Shown one piece after another: positions 1-11,855 of a stretch of DNA of 64,000 nucleotides (positions are counted from its first letter, which is position 1; every line of letters starts with the position of its first letter). The stretch comes from Nipponacmea schrenckii (taxonomy: Eukaryota > Mollusca > Gastropoda > Lottiidae). Location of the stretch: NCBI GenBank assembly GCA_030562195.1, contig CM060200.1, positions 39,377,468 to 39,441,467 of the forward strand. The letters are read 5' to 3'. The notes below the pieces were generated by a model. The model searched no databases. It was not told where the DNA came from and saw nothing but the letters and a program-made list of their open reading frames with translations. Both the position numbers and the translations under genes were made by a program.

Positions 1-1694
1 ATAAACTCTCACTTATAGACTTGCTCGCTACCAAAAAAAAAAAAAAAAAACGTATATTTCATTGAAATTGTTATATTATATCAGACAGATAATTTTTTAA
101 AGACTTTTTTGGCAGTTTTGGTTGACGACCGGAATAATAAAAAACATGAGTTTTTTAAAGCTCTTCCCATATTATAAATAAATATTTCTGAGATATGCAG
201 GTTATTATTTCTATATTAAAGTACCTGGTATTATCAGATGTAAAGTGTCCTATGTCTTTTCTTTTTAAGATCAGTATTTACAAATCATTTCCTTATTTAA
301 ATGATTACATAGTCAAAACTACCACCTCTTAAAATAAACATATAGTTTCAAACTTGGTCAATAAGAGTTCATACGCATTTTTGACGTACTATGCGCCATG
401 ATTCGATGCACGAAGAATATAATCCCTATATAGGACTATATGTCCACTAATCAAATTAACTATTAAAAAACCCGGGATTTTATTAAAAAACAAAAAGTTT
501 TTTAGTTAATAGGATTATTTAGGAGTTTTGTCATATAGTTTTGACACTTGGTAAATCCACTGAAGAACAAAATAGTTTTTTTGAAATAATTTCAATTTTT
601 TGATCACCCTCAAAGGTAGTTTCTCTTTAATGGCAAACTATTTTGGAATAGTTTAAACTCTGTTTTTTAGAACATATGTCCTTATCAAGTAATTCAGATA
701 TGTAATCAGAACGCTAGATAGTAACAAGAAATAATATTATTGCAAGGAATAGCAAGGAATATAGATATTAATTTTTAAGCTACTTATTTTTATACGCCCA
801 CATGAAATGTTACTGGGCGTATATTACTTACCTGGCAAGCTGTCTTAACTGTTGCAAATTCGGTTGCTGATCAATAGATGGCATTGATAGCATTTTACTC
901 GTATTAAATCAAACCCGTTGCGTACAACTGAAGTTTTAAATATTAAATTTCATTTAAATCGAATAAAAATTTAGCTTTTAGATTGCTAACAAAAGTATTT
1001 TGAAGTCAAAAGCGATAAATGTATCTTATAATCCACATCAAAATCTCGGTACATGAGACAAGGCTTATTAGTCTTGATAATGGTTAAACTCAGGCTTGTT
1101 CAAGACTTTCTCAGATGAATATTTTAACTTCTGACGTGCTTAAAAATGGTGAAGGACTAATGAGGGTATATATATGTCCATATTTTGCATTTAGGTGCGA
1201 AAAAAAAAATTGAAAAAAAAAGTTTGAAAGAGACTCCTGACTGTACATTATTGACTACCCGATTATTGAATCTTGAAAACTACTGGTATTATAAGGATAC
1301 CAGAGTATTTTATCGGTGATCTCTTCGTTAGTCTATACTGATGTATTAAGTATCATGCTCAGCATAATTATGTTAAAGGGTGTATGTCCATATTACAGTT
1401 CCGTATACCTACATATCATTTTCTCAATGATGTATTATTGAACGTCTGCAGCCTAATTTAAAAAGGATTAAGAGTTTGTTTCACTTTAATATTTAAATAC
1501 CTTTGTCTTTAGTGTAATCTAACATATTTTCTACTGTAGTCCAGTTCTAAATAACTTTGAGCGACCTGTTTCATCATAGCAATGACACATTATAGTCAAG
1601 CGAAACTCAACAGGCGAGCATTGCTCTTCCTTGGATTTCACTTTCCTATATTTCGTGATACCTGCACAATAAAGCTAATGTAAAAACAACTATT
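1..1694. other. Non-coding AT-rich stretch
   Basis: No ORF, exon pair or RNA gene is recognisable. A short A run lies at 33-50. The words around 355-370 (ttggtcaataagag) recur near 29190 in a similar context, which suggests an old dispersed repeat. Confidence 0.6.
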
Positions 1695-1979
1695 GTATAT
1701 TCATCAGTAAACTTACCTGGTGTCATAAAGTAACAGAATCCCTTTTAAACTGGAAAACTCACAAAACAAGGTCATTTATGAAAAACGCTTTATCAATTTA
1801 TTAAGCGTTTTTCAATTATCAAATGCATCTTTATGGATGATAACTTGTTTGTTTCAATATTATTTATTTTTTTATGTTATTTATAGCAGCAGGTATATTT
1901 ACTGATGAATAGAGCTCTTATTGGCCAAGTTTAAATTTATTAAATTTTGTTTTCATTCTGAGACCTATTTTTCCTTTAA
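1695..1979 (-). mobile_element. Degenerate TTAA-type MITE, copy 1
   Basis: Read on the minus strand this matches the elements at 39015-39310 and 60970-61313. Shared parts are an end reading ttaaaggaaaa...ggtctcagaatg, an inner hairpin built on gaaaaacgctt/aagcgtttttc, and the block ttatgacaccaggtaagttt followed by actgatgaatata. The TTAA end at 1976-1979 is visible. The opposite terminal repeat is not recognisable. It has no coding capacity. Confidence 0.65.
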
Positions 1980-2689
1980 AGGGACAGATCCACCAATCAG
2001 AAACAGAAACAGCTAAACTACTAGTAATCAATAATCGCGTTTAAAAGTCACTGTGTAAAATAGTCTGAATCCGACTGATTTTCGAGCGCAGCCACTCGAG
2101 GTGACATTGTCGGTACAGGCATCGAACACACCTAGTCAGTATCCCATCGAACCTCCAAGGGTGAACAAGATTCAGAAAGAAACACCGCAAGCTTCCACAT
2201 GTATTACCATCGATATTTGTTGTAACCATATTGAATAAAGACATCGTTTGAGAATGAGCCTTCGTTCCTTGACATCGTCCGAAACAGTCACAATGACGAG
2301 GCGTCATTTCATTCCTTCCATCATATATATAAAAAAGACATACATGTATTTAGAACTAGAAAGTAAAATTTCTAATTTACTGTATTTTTTGACGCATTTG
2401 TGAGATTTTCGTATATTTCTATTACTTCCGAAGACAATTTATATATATTCAAGATCAAAATCGAACCCCGAAAATGGTGAATCTGTTCAATATAAGAGAA
2501 TAAGAAGAAGGAAACATAATATAAAATTGTTACTTAGTTATTTGGTATAAACCATAACGCCCCGGCATATATACACATCTCCAATTCATATTCGAGGTAA
2601 GTTATTGTTCCCACTAATTGGTTTCGACCGTCGCTGATTGGTATTTAAGCTTCCTATACAAACTTTTGATAGATATGATATATGAAGAA
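1980..2689. other. Non-coding stretch
   Basis: Only short open frames of unremarkable composition are present. No domain, splice-bounded exon or repeat family was recognised. Confidence 0.5.
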
Positions 2690-2905
2690 GATCGAGTAAC
2701 TCACACGTCACACCATTCAGGGCCAAGTTTCACCGCCATGTCATTCGAACCGACCAGATCTCAAGATTTATCAACAACCAAGCCAACAAAACAGAATCAT
2801 CCAACCACCGACTACTACGAATACCAACTACCTAGTGTGCGATATCAGCACTTGCTGGTTGCAAGCAAACGTTAACTTGTCGTCTACCAACCAACCAACC
2901 TTTTG
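2690..2905 (+). mobile_element. 3' tail of a non-LTR retrotransposon
   Basis: The segment shares a series of blocks with 56150-56370, which follows a retrotransposon RNase H ORF. The shared words include agtttcaccgccatg, accgaccagatc/ccgaccagatc, caactacctagt, tgcgatatcagca and aacgttaact. Both copies end in a short tetranucleotide tail (accaaccaacc here, ctacctaccta there), as expected of a LINE or LINE-derived SINE 3' end. No coding part is present, so this copy is strongly 5'-truncated or is a SINE that borrows the LINE tail. Confidence 0.7.
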
Positions 2906-5900
2906 ATAGAGCAAATTGGTAGATAAAGGCACACAAGTTTGTATTCATTTATTAAAAACCCTTGTTTCATTATGATCAGATTGTTCTCGAGGTAATTTAA
3001 TGAAAGTTTCCGTTTAAAATTGTATTTAATGTTATATTATACATACTAGCATTTGGTATAATTGTGATTTATGCAGTGATAATTATCATTAATTACTCGA
3101 CCCTTCACCCCCAGGAATAATATTCCTCAATTAAATATTCTTAGTTTAATCGTAAAGGGTTCACTTAATCTTATATAATGAGGTATGTAAATGGACTCTC
3201 AAAACTGGAAGATAACGTCTAATTACGTCCAGTTTGGCGTACGTTGGTGATGCAATTCCGTAATTGAACATTTCTATACATAGTCAGTTTTTAACCCCAT
3301 GAAAGATTCAAAATATTACACTAATGGACGGAATAAATCTACAGGGATTAGGGCAGACTTTTGTTTTCCTGTGGGTATGTCTGTCTATAATCACACTTAA
3401 AAGGTTTCGGGGGACCTGTAGATTTGAAAAAAAAAAACCGCATGAAATCAAAAACGCTTAACTGATTTAAGTTGAATCGAACCCTAGAGAAACTGTGTGT
3501 TCAGTTTACGTCGAATAACATGATCTACGGATATTAGATGGGAGATTGGAATGGTGCTAACTGATGAATTACATGTAGTTGTTTTACATCTATCGTAAAC
3601 CATTCTTTCACTGTACAGCTGTTAAATACCGGGTATTGCATGTTACAGCATATATAAATTAAAAACATTTCCTAGTACAATCAGTCATACTTCGCCAAGA
3701 ATGTAAATGCTATCGTCATTGACAATAATGTATCTAATTTGATTATAGAATTGGTTTCATAACGATATAAACGATATTACGTAAAAGATAATGAACTTGT
3801 TGAAGTCGAAGTTATTTTTCATGTTATTCTTTCTTAAATGAAAACAAGTACAAGTATAGTATACACCTATTATTCGAGCCAGATCGATATCAATGAGTAA
3901 GTGATATAACTGTGCCATTGTTAAAATCTAAGTTGAGTCAGTAGTCCTGCATATTGATTTTAATTTTTTTTAGAAGTGAGCAGCTTGTTAAAATGCTTGA
4001 CTTACCTTTTAAATTTCATCCTTCTCAATCTAGCTAACAAGTGTCAATCTAGAATTCCGGGAACAAATTAAGCAGTTACGAGGTATCTCTCAAATCTTAA
4101 TTCCGATAAGATCTACAGATTTCAAACTTTGACAACTTTCGGTTTACTTCACTTTACATACATACAGTGTAAAGAAATATTGAACAAATATTAACCAATC
4201 GAATTACAGTATTATACCAGATTGGCCAATCAGAATGTTGAAATATTGATCAGGTTGTAACACACTGATCGTGTTCCATCCATTGTAACTCGACTGTATT
4301 TGAAACTGGTACTAGTAATGATCGACGTTCAACTTTATCATTCATACAATTGAAAATCGAGCTTAATCATTTCGTATATAAAGTGTTAAGTTTCTACTCA
4401 GCTTTATGGCTTGGTAATACATTAAACCCTTATACTTAGGTTCTGACCGGTCTCAACAATATTATAATATAACACAATATTCCACTCTGAGCCTTAGCAT
4501 GTCAGATAAGGCTTTAGAAGAACCAAAACACTAATATAATGTTATCCAGTTCAGAAACAGTCTCCTGGAAATACATGTGTAATGGTTATTTTACGATGTT
4601 ATTTCAGGCTAATTAAGCACAATTTCAAACGTCCAGATAAAAAGTTAAATATTTCAAGTAAAGAGATTTTTAAACGTTAAATTGATGAACTGTAAAGCTA
4701 AGAACACAATAGAAAATAACAACAGAAATAACCAACATTAAAGAAGCGTTTCGTGATTTTTTGTTTTAGTTCATCATGTTCAAAAGTGGGCCACCTTAAA
4801 GCACTTATCAATAAATCTATTAATCTTACTGCAAAAATATATACCGTTTTAAAAATCTTTTCAACTTAAACTACGTTCACCTTTAAATTGTTAATAAAGA
4901 TAGAAAAAAGGAAAAAACAACTATATTTTACAATGGTAACATCTAAGGTTCGCAAGTCCGCCGTGACAGGGATCCTTTCTATCAGCTGGTCCTTGGACAA
5001 ACATTGATTTTTCCTGGATTATCCGTACCCATTTACACCAAGGTGGACAATAATTTCATTTCATCATTTTTTCCAGTTTGAGTTGAACAACGTCTATAAT
5101 ACATTCAGGAGTAGTTCGCCTTGACAACTATAGACACAATTTCCATATATTGATTTAGAGTCTCTTCCATAATGTTTGGTTAAAAATTTCTACAATTTTT
5201 TTTTCATCTTTCATGTCGGATAAGCACGTTAATTTTTGTTTATGTTGGTTATAAGTACAAGGTGAATATTGTTGAGCTGAAATCCATTATCAAATCCATC
5301 TTACTTCCTTCAATAAATCATTCCCATGGGAATCACAAATCGCATTACATCTATATGGTTTTTTAGTTACATTTCCAAAGTGCCATTTAAATTGGATTTC
5401 AGCCTGAATGGCACTGCATTAAACATGATAAGCGGATTATTATGACATTTACATTTCTCTGATTCACAGAGAGCGAACGTGTAATTGTGCTGTTACTCTC
5501 CTCTTAAATCTTTTAAGCTCATCTCTGTGACGGATCTCAGAAATGTCGCAAACTTTCTATCTTAGTTCAGATTGTTTCGAATAGCTTGCAAGGAAATGAT
5601 TAGAGGTTGTCAAAAGTTTCCCTAAAATCCCCAACTGAGGGTGTCGATGTGCTAGATAATGCTTGATTATCTGAGATAACTCGTTAATCCCCAAAACATC
5701 TTTTTCTAATAAAATGTTTCAATTAGTTGTAAGGTTTTCTACGATATCTTTGATAAATGACAACAAATCAAGACTTTTCACCGCTGCTAATTAGCTTCTA
5801 GGTTGAATGTACTTTGGTATTGAATTTTATAGAATTTTTTATTTTCTCGAATTATACAAGATTGCGAGAAATTCGATATTCATGATAATAAACAATATGT

Positions 5901-6939
5901 TACCCTAGGCTAAAACTCAAAAGAAGTATCGAATCATTCTAAAATAAAATCAGCTGGTCGGGCATATTTCCAGATGCCTAAAAATACGAATGGGTGAAAA
6001 GTGATTCTTAACATCTTTGATTTTGTAATTCATAATATTATAGATGGAGCTCAGCCAGACAATCTGTGAACGTGTTGGGAAATAAAAGTATATTAAATAA
6101 ACTATGTCAGGAGTGTTCAAACTTTTTTATTTCCATCACCCTTTCAGACACTATAACCAATTGCATTAACTAATCCCCTTTCAATCCTTACTATTTCGCG
6201 ATTTTCATGTTATCTCTTTCGTGTCGGAAAATATTACCCGACTGAAAGAGAACGAATGAAATTTAAATTGTTAAAAAATTTAATACCAGACTACAAAGCA
6301 CTTCATTAACCTTTAACAGAGTTACCGGTAGCTGCCGAAGAAGCGAATAGAATGACCAGAGAAACAATCTTGTCCACCATCAGAGTTATCGAACTCTTAA
6401 TATGTAATGAATATACACCAAATAAATAATTCTATCTAAGTTAACATTGCGAATTGGGCTATTGAAAATATAGGAATAAAATGCAGATGATGGAAAAGAA
6501 AAAAAAAAACAAAGTAGTTTCAATATGTTTACTTGGAATTTCCACGTACAACGAACCTAATACCATAAGGAGGTCGTAGCAAGGCTTGCCATTTCGCAGC
6601 GTTTATGGCTAAATTTTGAGCATTTAAAAATTAGCATGGCCCAACAACCTCGGAAGTCTTTAATGATTAATACCTCAGAATACGTGTTTTTGGCAAAGGG
6701 ATTTGATACATGAGTGTGAGGGTATTAACAAGATTTCTCAAATGTCATGCCCACCAGCTTCCATTAAAATTTTCTTAAGCAACATATTTTCAACCCTTAT
6801 TTTCTAGCAGGGAAGTGTGTCTTATTTCAAATCCTTGAACCTTATACGGACACGAAGACATTTTACAATAAAAAGCATGATACAATTAAAATTAAAACTA
6901 GAACTGTGAACAGTACTGAGAGTGGCAAACAACCCCAAT
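2906..6939. other. Non-coding stretch
   Basis: About 4 kb of AT-rich sequence. I see no long ORF, no credible exon and no clear tandem structure. Confidence 0.5.
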
Positions 6940-7510
6940 GGGGCCACTTGATACAAGGTCACATGATATAGCCTTTTGAATTTTTAAACACTCAAAACAA
7001 ACTTTTTAGCAACCATTATAAGCATATGAATAGACAGCTTAGGTCAAGTACATTATTTGACTTGAAAATTATTAAGGTAATTGAAGGTCAAGATCACTTG
7101 ATATAGCCTTTTGAATTTTTTTAAAAACTCAAAAAAATTGTTGTCGACCATTATAGGCCTATGTGTGGATAGCAAAAGTCAAGAACATTCTACATGTACT
7201 TGTAAAAATTCAGGGTCATTGAAGGTCAAGGTCATTTGATATAATTGTTGTCGATCATAATAGGCATATGTGTGCATAGCTTAGGTCAAGAACATTCTAC
7301 TTGAAAAAATTCAGGGTCATTGAAGGTCAAGGTCATTTGATTTGGCCTTTTGAATTTTCAAAAAAATTCAAATTGGAAAATCAAAATTCCGTTCCCAACA
7401 AGTTTTAGATAAAGTAGCAAGGTTTCGAAAAACACCAAAATCGGACAAATCGGATAAAAATTAGCGGACTTATTAAAATTTTGCTGAATGTTACCGTTCT
7501 AGTATCACTT
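6940..7510 (+). repeat. GGTCAAGGTCA-rich interspersed repeat, copy A
   Basis: The longest of three related copies (others near 16600-16925 and 21370-21670). It has three to four imperfect modules of roughly 100-140 bp. Each contains gaaggtcaaggtca, a ttgatatagccttttgaattt block and a ccattataggcatatgtgtg block. A distal block follows (tagataaagtagcaaggtttcgaa, then caaaatcgg) and then cacttccgg. No coding capacity was seen. The distal block and the GGTCA words are what the three copies share. Confidence 0.75.
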
Positions 7511-8559
7511 CCGGTTTGGATTTTTTATTCTAAAAGGTTTCTAATTATGCCTGATAGTATATATGTATAGCTTTTGTACTGATTTCTTACATACACCGGA
7601 AGCTGGGTGACCCAACGCGGTTCTAAAAAACCGGAAGTTCTCACGCAAGAACCGGAAGTGGTAGAATTTTTTTTATGATGCGGTTTTATTTCTATAGGCG
7701 ACTTCTCTATATTCTGTAATTTTCTGCGATCGGATAATTAGCAACAAATTTATGCAATTATGCATATCATTATTATGCAATTACTAACTACTGATGCGTA
7801 AAAATTTTAGTTTTATATATTCATTTTCTATTCCAGTACGTATCTTATCCTTTTCAAACCAAATTTCTATACCATTTTCGAGTTGGGCTATGGAGCTTCC
7901 CGAAAGAAAAAAATTATTTATTTTATGCAAAAAGAGAAACAAAATGAAGTTCAAATCCTTTTGCAGTTCATGTACTCTTCTGTTCTGGTACATCTGTGCT
8001 TTGTTTGCCAACAACATGTTGTGTACATTATGGAAACTAAATATTTATTATAGATTAAAAATACCACAAGAACCTTGAAGTTGAAGCCAAAATCTCAGTA
8101 TTTTAATTTGGTGATAAACATTGTTAGGAATGTCGGAGTGACTCGCGGAAACATGTAATAACTTCCTTGTTTGGCGTCTCCTCTGAATCGACTAGAAGGC
8201 TACCACAATATATATTTATATATTTTTTCTACTTTGATAAATTGGAATTTTAATTTTTTTTTTATCAGAAAAAAAGTAGTCTGCTATCTGTGAGTTTAAA
8301 CCGGTAAGGTGAGAATTGTTATATAAGAAAAATCTAGGTATATAATGGTAGATCGACGGAGTTAAGTCGTATGACGGTCCGTAATACACCGAAAGGAGCG
8401 TCGCATATCTCTTATAAACCTATCCCTACCTACCAACGATTATATTATAATAAACTCCGGAAGAATGAAAGCATTTCGTTGTATCGTTCAATTGCAATGT
8501 ATTGTAGTAGCACCACAGCTGTCAGTGTGTTCAGACCTTCTTATACTGCATAAAAAAAT
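7511..8559. other. Non-coding stretch
   Basis: Short overlapping open frames on both strands near 7790-8080 have low-complexity, AT-driven composition and no domain. I regard them as chance frames. Confidence 0.5.
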
Positions 8560-8810
8560 AATTTCAGTACGTATATAATTATAAATCGTATACACCAAAT
8601 ATTATTAGCTGTAAAACGACCGAGTTTGTGTGAAATCTGTTTTGATATAAAATATAAATCATTGTTGGTTATCAGATTTCTGTAAATTATGCTGAGTGTC
8701 AGTAGCCTTGCGTTAAATAACCTCGTACGACCAATGGTCATTTGAGTATACAATCGAGATATTATTGTTCTGATGGATAGCGCGATGATTCTTGATTCAG
8801 TGATTCTGCG
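8560..8810 (+). repeat. Degenerate repeat, first copy (pair with 9090-9318)
   Basis: Blocks recur in the same order about 530 bp downstream: taatttcag..cgta.ataattataa, then ttatcagatttc, then gtcagtagcc, then ctcgta, then attattgttctgatgg followed by gcgcg. The copies are diverged with small indels, so this is an old dispersed or tandem duplication with no coding content. Confidence 0.55.
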
Positions 8811-9089
8811 TGAGTAATTTGAGAAAGAAGTTTGTGATTGAAGTTAAAGGGGCCCAGGCTTGATTTTTAGGGGTCGTTTTGGGCCTTTGTTACATTTAAA
8901 CAGTCCTCAGAAATATTCAAGCTCTGAGAAAATCGCAAAATACCTTGAAATATGCCTCAAACAAGAAATTTAGCGTCGCATTTTTTTTCCCTGCTTACCA
9001 CGGTTATTTTTCTCCAGTCAGAATGAAAATTTTTTGTCCTGTTCAAAGTCAAATTGAAAAATGCAGTTTTTAGCCCTTTTATATGATGA

Positions 9090-9318
9090 AAAAAAATTTC
9101 AGACGTAATATAATTATAATTATCAAAAATTTTAGCAATAGCCCGGAGTTTTTTAAATTTTTTAAAAAAAATTAAAAATGATTTTGTTATCAGGATTTCG
9201 GGTAAATGGATGCTAAAGGTCAGTAGCTTCAAATAAGCTCGTAGCCCTAATGTCTTTTTAGAAACCCAATCAGATTTATTGTTTGATGGCTGCGCGGTTT
9301 TGATTTTTTCCGGGGAAA
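9090..9318 (+). repeat. Degenerate repeat, second copy
   Basis: Counterpart of 8560-8810, with ttatcaggatttc, gtcagtagct, gctcgtagcc and attgtttgatggctgcgcg in the same order. An antisense open frame of 127 codons covers it. Its lysine/phenylalanine-rich, domain-free translation and position in a repeat argue against a gene. Confidence 0.5.
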
Positions 9319-10845
9319 TTAAAAAAGTTTGGGTAGGCAATTTAATCTGGTGATGTTATATTTGTAAACAAAGTTTTATTGATTCTATTCGAGTATATTA
9401 AGTTATATCAAACACAGCCAAAACTTTAATTCTTATACTTTTAGCTTACTTATATTATATTTCAATTATTTACATTTAAAAATATTGACTGGAGGCAATC
9501 GAGGGGTAATAATAGCTTTCATTGATTTCCGGTACAGAATGGTACATCTTTATATCCGAGTCCTGAATCTCAGTTGATCGTGAACATTCGTTGAACCCAG
9601 CCTTAGTCACAACTATGCATTCATATCTCCATAATGGGGCCTAATATTAGGACTGCTGTTGTTGGGCTTCGTGTTCTAGGAGCTATTTAATTGTCTTCAT
9701 TTACCTCAGTGTAGAAAGGTGAGGTGGTAGAGATCTTACGCAGTTGTTTGTGTTTTATCATTTATTAAAGACAGTTATCACGTGGTTAACATACATTCCT
9801 GTCATTCTAATCAGCCACAGTGTCATTTACAGACTTATGCACAAGTATATTTTTTTTAGCAAATGTTATTTTCAAATGTCCTTGAATTTGTTTTAATTAG
9901 TATAATTTGTCACGCGGGTTAGGTTATTTTTTGTACCAGCACATCCAACATAAAGACGACATATGGCTGTGATATGCACTGAGTAAAAATGCTTTAGAGG
10001 TTCAACATGTTACCATAGAAACAGGGTAACTCTTGCCTGTGATTTCTCGAGTAGATTAATTGAATTTTAATGAAGTGGATTATTTTGTGTCAAGTCTTTT
10101 TTTAGGTGCACCATTCCTAGTTCTCAAAGACCTTCTTTATTTGGCCTTCATCACAAACTAGTCCAGTATGAAATGAGATTCTGACAAAAAACACTTCAAT
10201 ATCAGTTACATCCCTCTCAAGTTTTCCTTGAAACGTAAATAACATTTTAAGTGATAAATATATCTAGTTACTTTTGGTTGATTTTTTGTAGTCAAAAATC
10301 TCGATCTTAACAATCTTACACCCTTATTATACAAGGTAATTCTATATACCTGTAAGCTTCAAGTGCCACACGTAACTACGAAGATTGTTGCTTGTTATTT
10401 GTCAGTGCAATATACCTCTTCATTGATATACATGAAAAGATCATTTGCTGCAACTTATATACCTGTGTTAGTTTGAAATCAGATTTAGTGTTTGTAGATT
10501 TTAACGTTAGTACTTGATTTTTTATGAATGATTTGACTACTATATGTCTTTTTTACCTTTTACCAGATCGGAATGATTGACACCAGGCTTTAGTTAATAA
10601 TTATTAAGCTGCTAGTCAGCGTCTTATATAAAAAAAAATTCTATCTGATTTCTGAAATCTGTGGATTGATGTTAATGAACCTTGAAGCAAATGCAATTAG
10701 CCTAAGCTATAATTGCGGAAGGCTTAGCCTCACTGTCTTGAAACGGATTGTGAGTTGTCATATCTAAAGGTTCAAGTCTTTAATGGCAAACATTTGTTTT
10801 CTTAATAATAAGAAGCCTACAGGTTGTATAATAATGATAATAATA
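9319..10845. other. Non-coding stretch
   Basis: No exon, ORF or repeat family was recognised in about 1.5 kb. Confidence 0.5.
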
Positions 10846-11170
10846 AACTCTTTATTTTACATGGGTCAGTATAAGGTCCAATACACAAGGCCATGGTCCT
10901 GACACTCAGCACATAGAGACAAACATAGACTCTTTATTTTACATGGGTCAGAATAAGGCCCAATACACAAGGCCATGGTCCTGTCTAACATTCAGCCCAT
11001 AGAGACAAACATAGACTCTTTATTTTACATGGGTTAGAATGAGGTCCAATACACAAGGACATGGTCCTGTCTAACATTCAGCCATAGAGACAAACATAGA
11101 CTCTTTATTTTACATGGGTCAGTATGAGGTCCAATAAACAAGGCCATGGTCCTGTCTAACATTCAGCCTA
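10846..11170 (+). repeat. Four-copy tandem repeat, unit about 82-87 bp
   Basis: The word ctctttattttacatggg starts near 10848, 10930, 11016 and 11101. Each is followed by a caatacacaaggccatggtc-like block, a tctaacattcagcc-like block and agagacaaacatag. The units differ by small substitutions and one short indel. The first unit is preceded by an ataataatgataataataa microsatellite, so the array may have grown from the end of a retroelement. Confidence 0.85.
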
Positions 11171-11855
11171 CGGGAGCCTTACAATGAATAAAAAATATAC
11201 ACAAATATTTCAATGTGCAGTTTGATCTATTTTGCTGTGATCAAGTAAAAGGCCGCAAAAGAAATACATGTGTTTAAATGAACAGACATCAAAATACAAA
11301 CACATTCATATGGGCAAAAAAGCTTATAGCCATTATAAATTTATATGGTTTTCCTATCACTCTTTTTCATTATGTAATGGAGAACGCCGAGGGAAACAGG
11401 TCGAAACGCTATAAAAACTTCAACCAGCGTTTATTGTTCCATAACCCTGTGACTGCCTGAGAGTTTTTATTAACCTATATATGTATATATACAGGTTAAT
11501 AAAAATATCAGTCATTTGAATTCGAATGTCCACCTATACAAAGTTTATAAAACATATCAGTTATTTAAAATCCAATTTCTACTCCAGGTTTAGATGTAAT
11601 AAAGGAATGTGATCTTCCTTGTCACCATTCGCTCTCAAAATAACATAGAGTAAACGTCTCACTGTTTGTAATGTATTATGTTATGTGGTACCATTGCACG
11701 TACTGTTAAGTCTTAGTATTTTGTTTTACAAAGTAAAAAAGAAATACACAATAAAGACAAAGAATTAGGACATTTGAAATAGAGAATCGTTCTCGGGCCT
11801 CGATGCAAAGATTTGATTTGTATCTTTTGATCATTTGTTTCAATTAAAGTAAACG
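11171..11855. other. Non-coding stretch with a palindrome
   Basis: It contains one strong inverted repeat at about 11465-11505 (arms ttttattaacct and aggttaataaaa around an alternating AT core). Nothing else was recognised. Confidence 0.5.
11465..11505. repeat. Perfect-arm palindrome with AT core
   Basis: Twelve-base arms ttttattaacct and aggttaataaaa flank an atatatgtatatata-type core that also pairs with itself, so a cruciform of about 20 bp per arm is possible. Confidence 0.8.

Noticed and set aside
8957..9340. 127-codon minus-strand frame
   Set aside because: Lys/Phe/Ile-rich translation from AT-rich repeat sequence; not conserved in the sister copy at 8560-8810.
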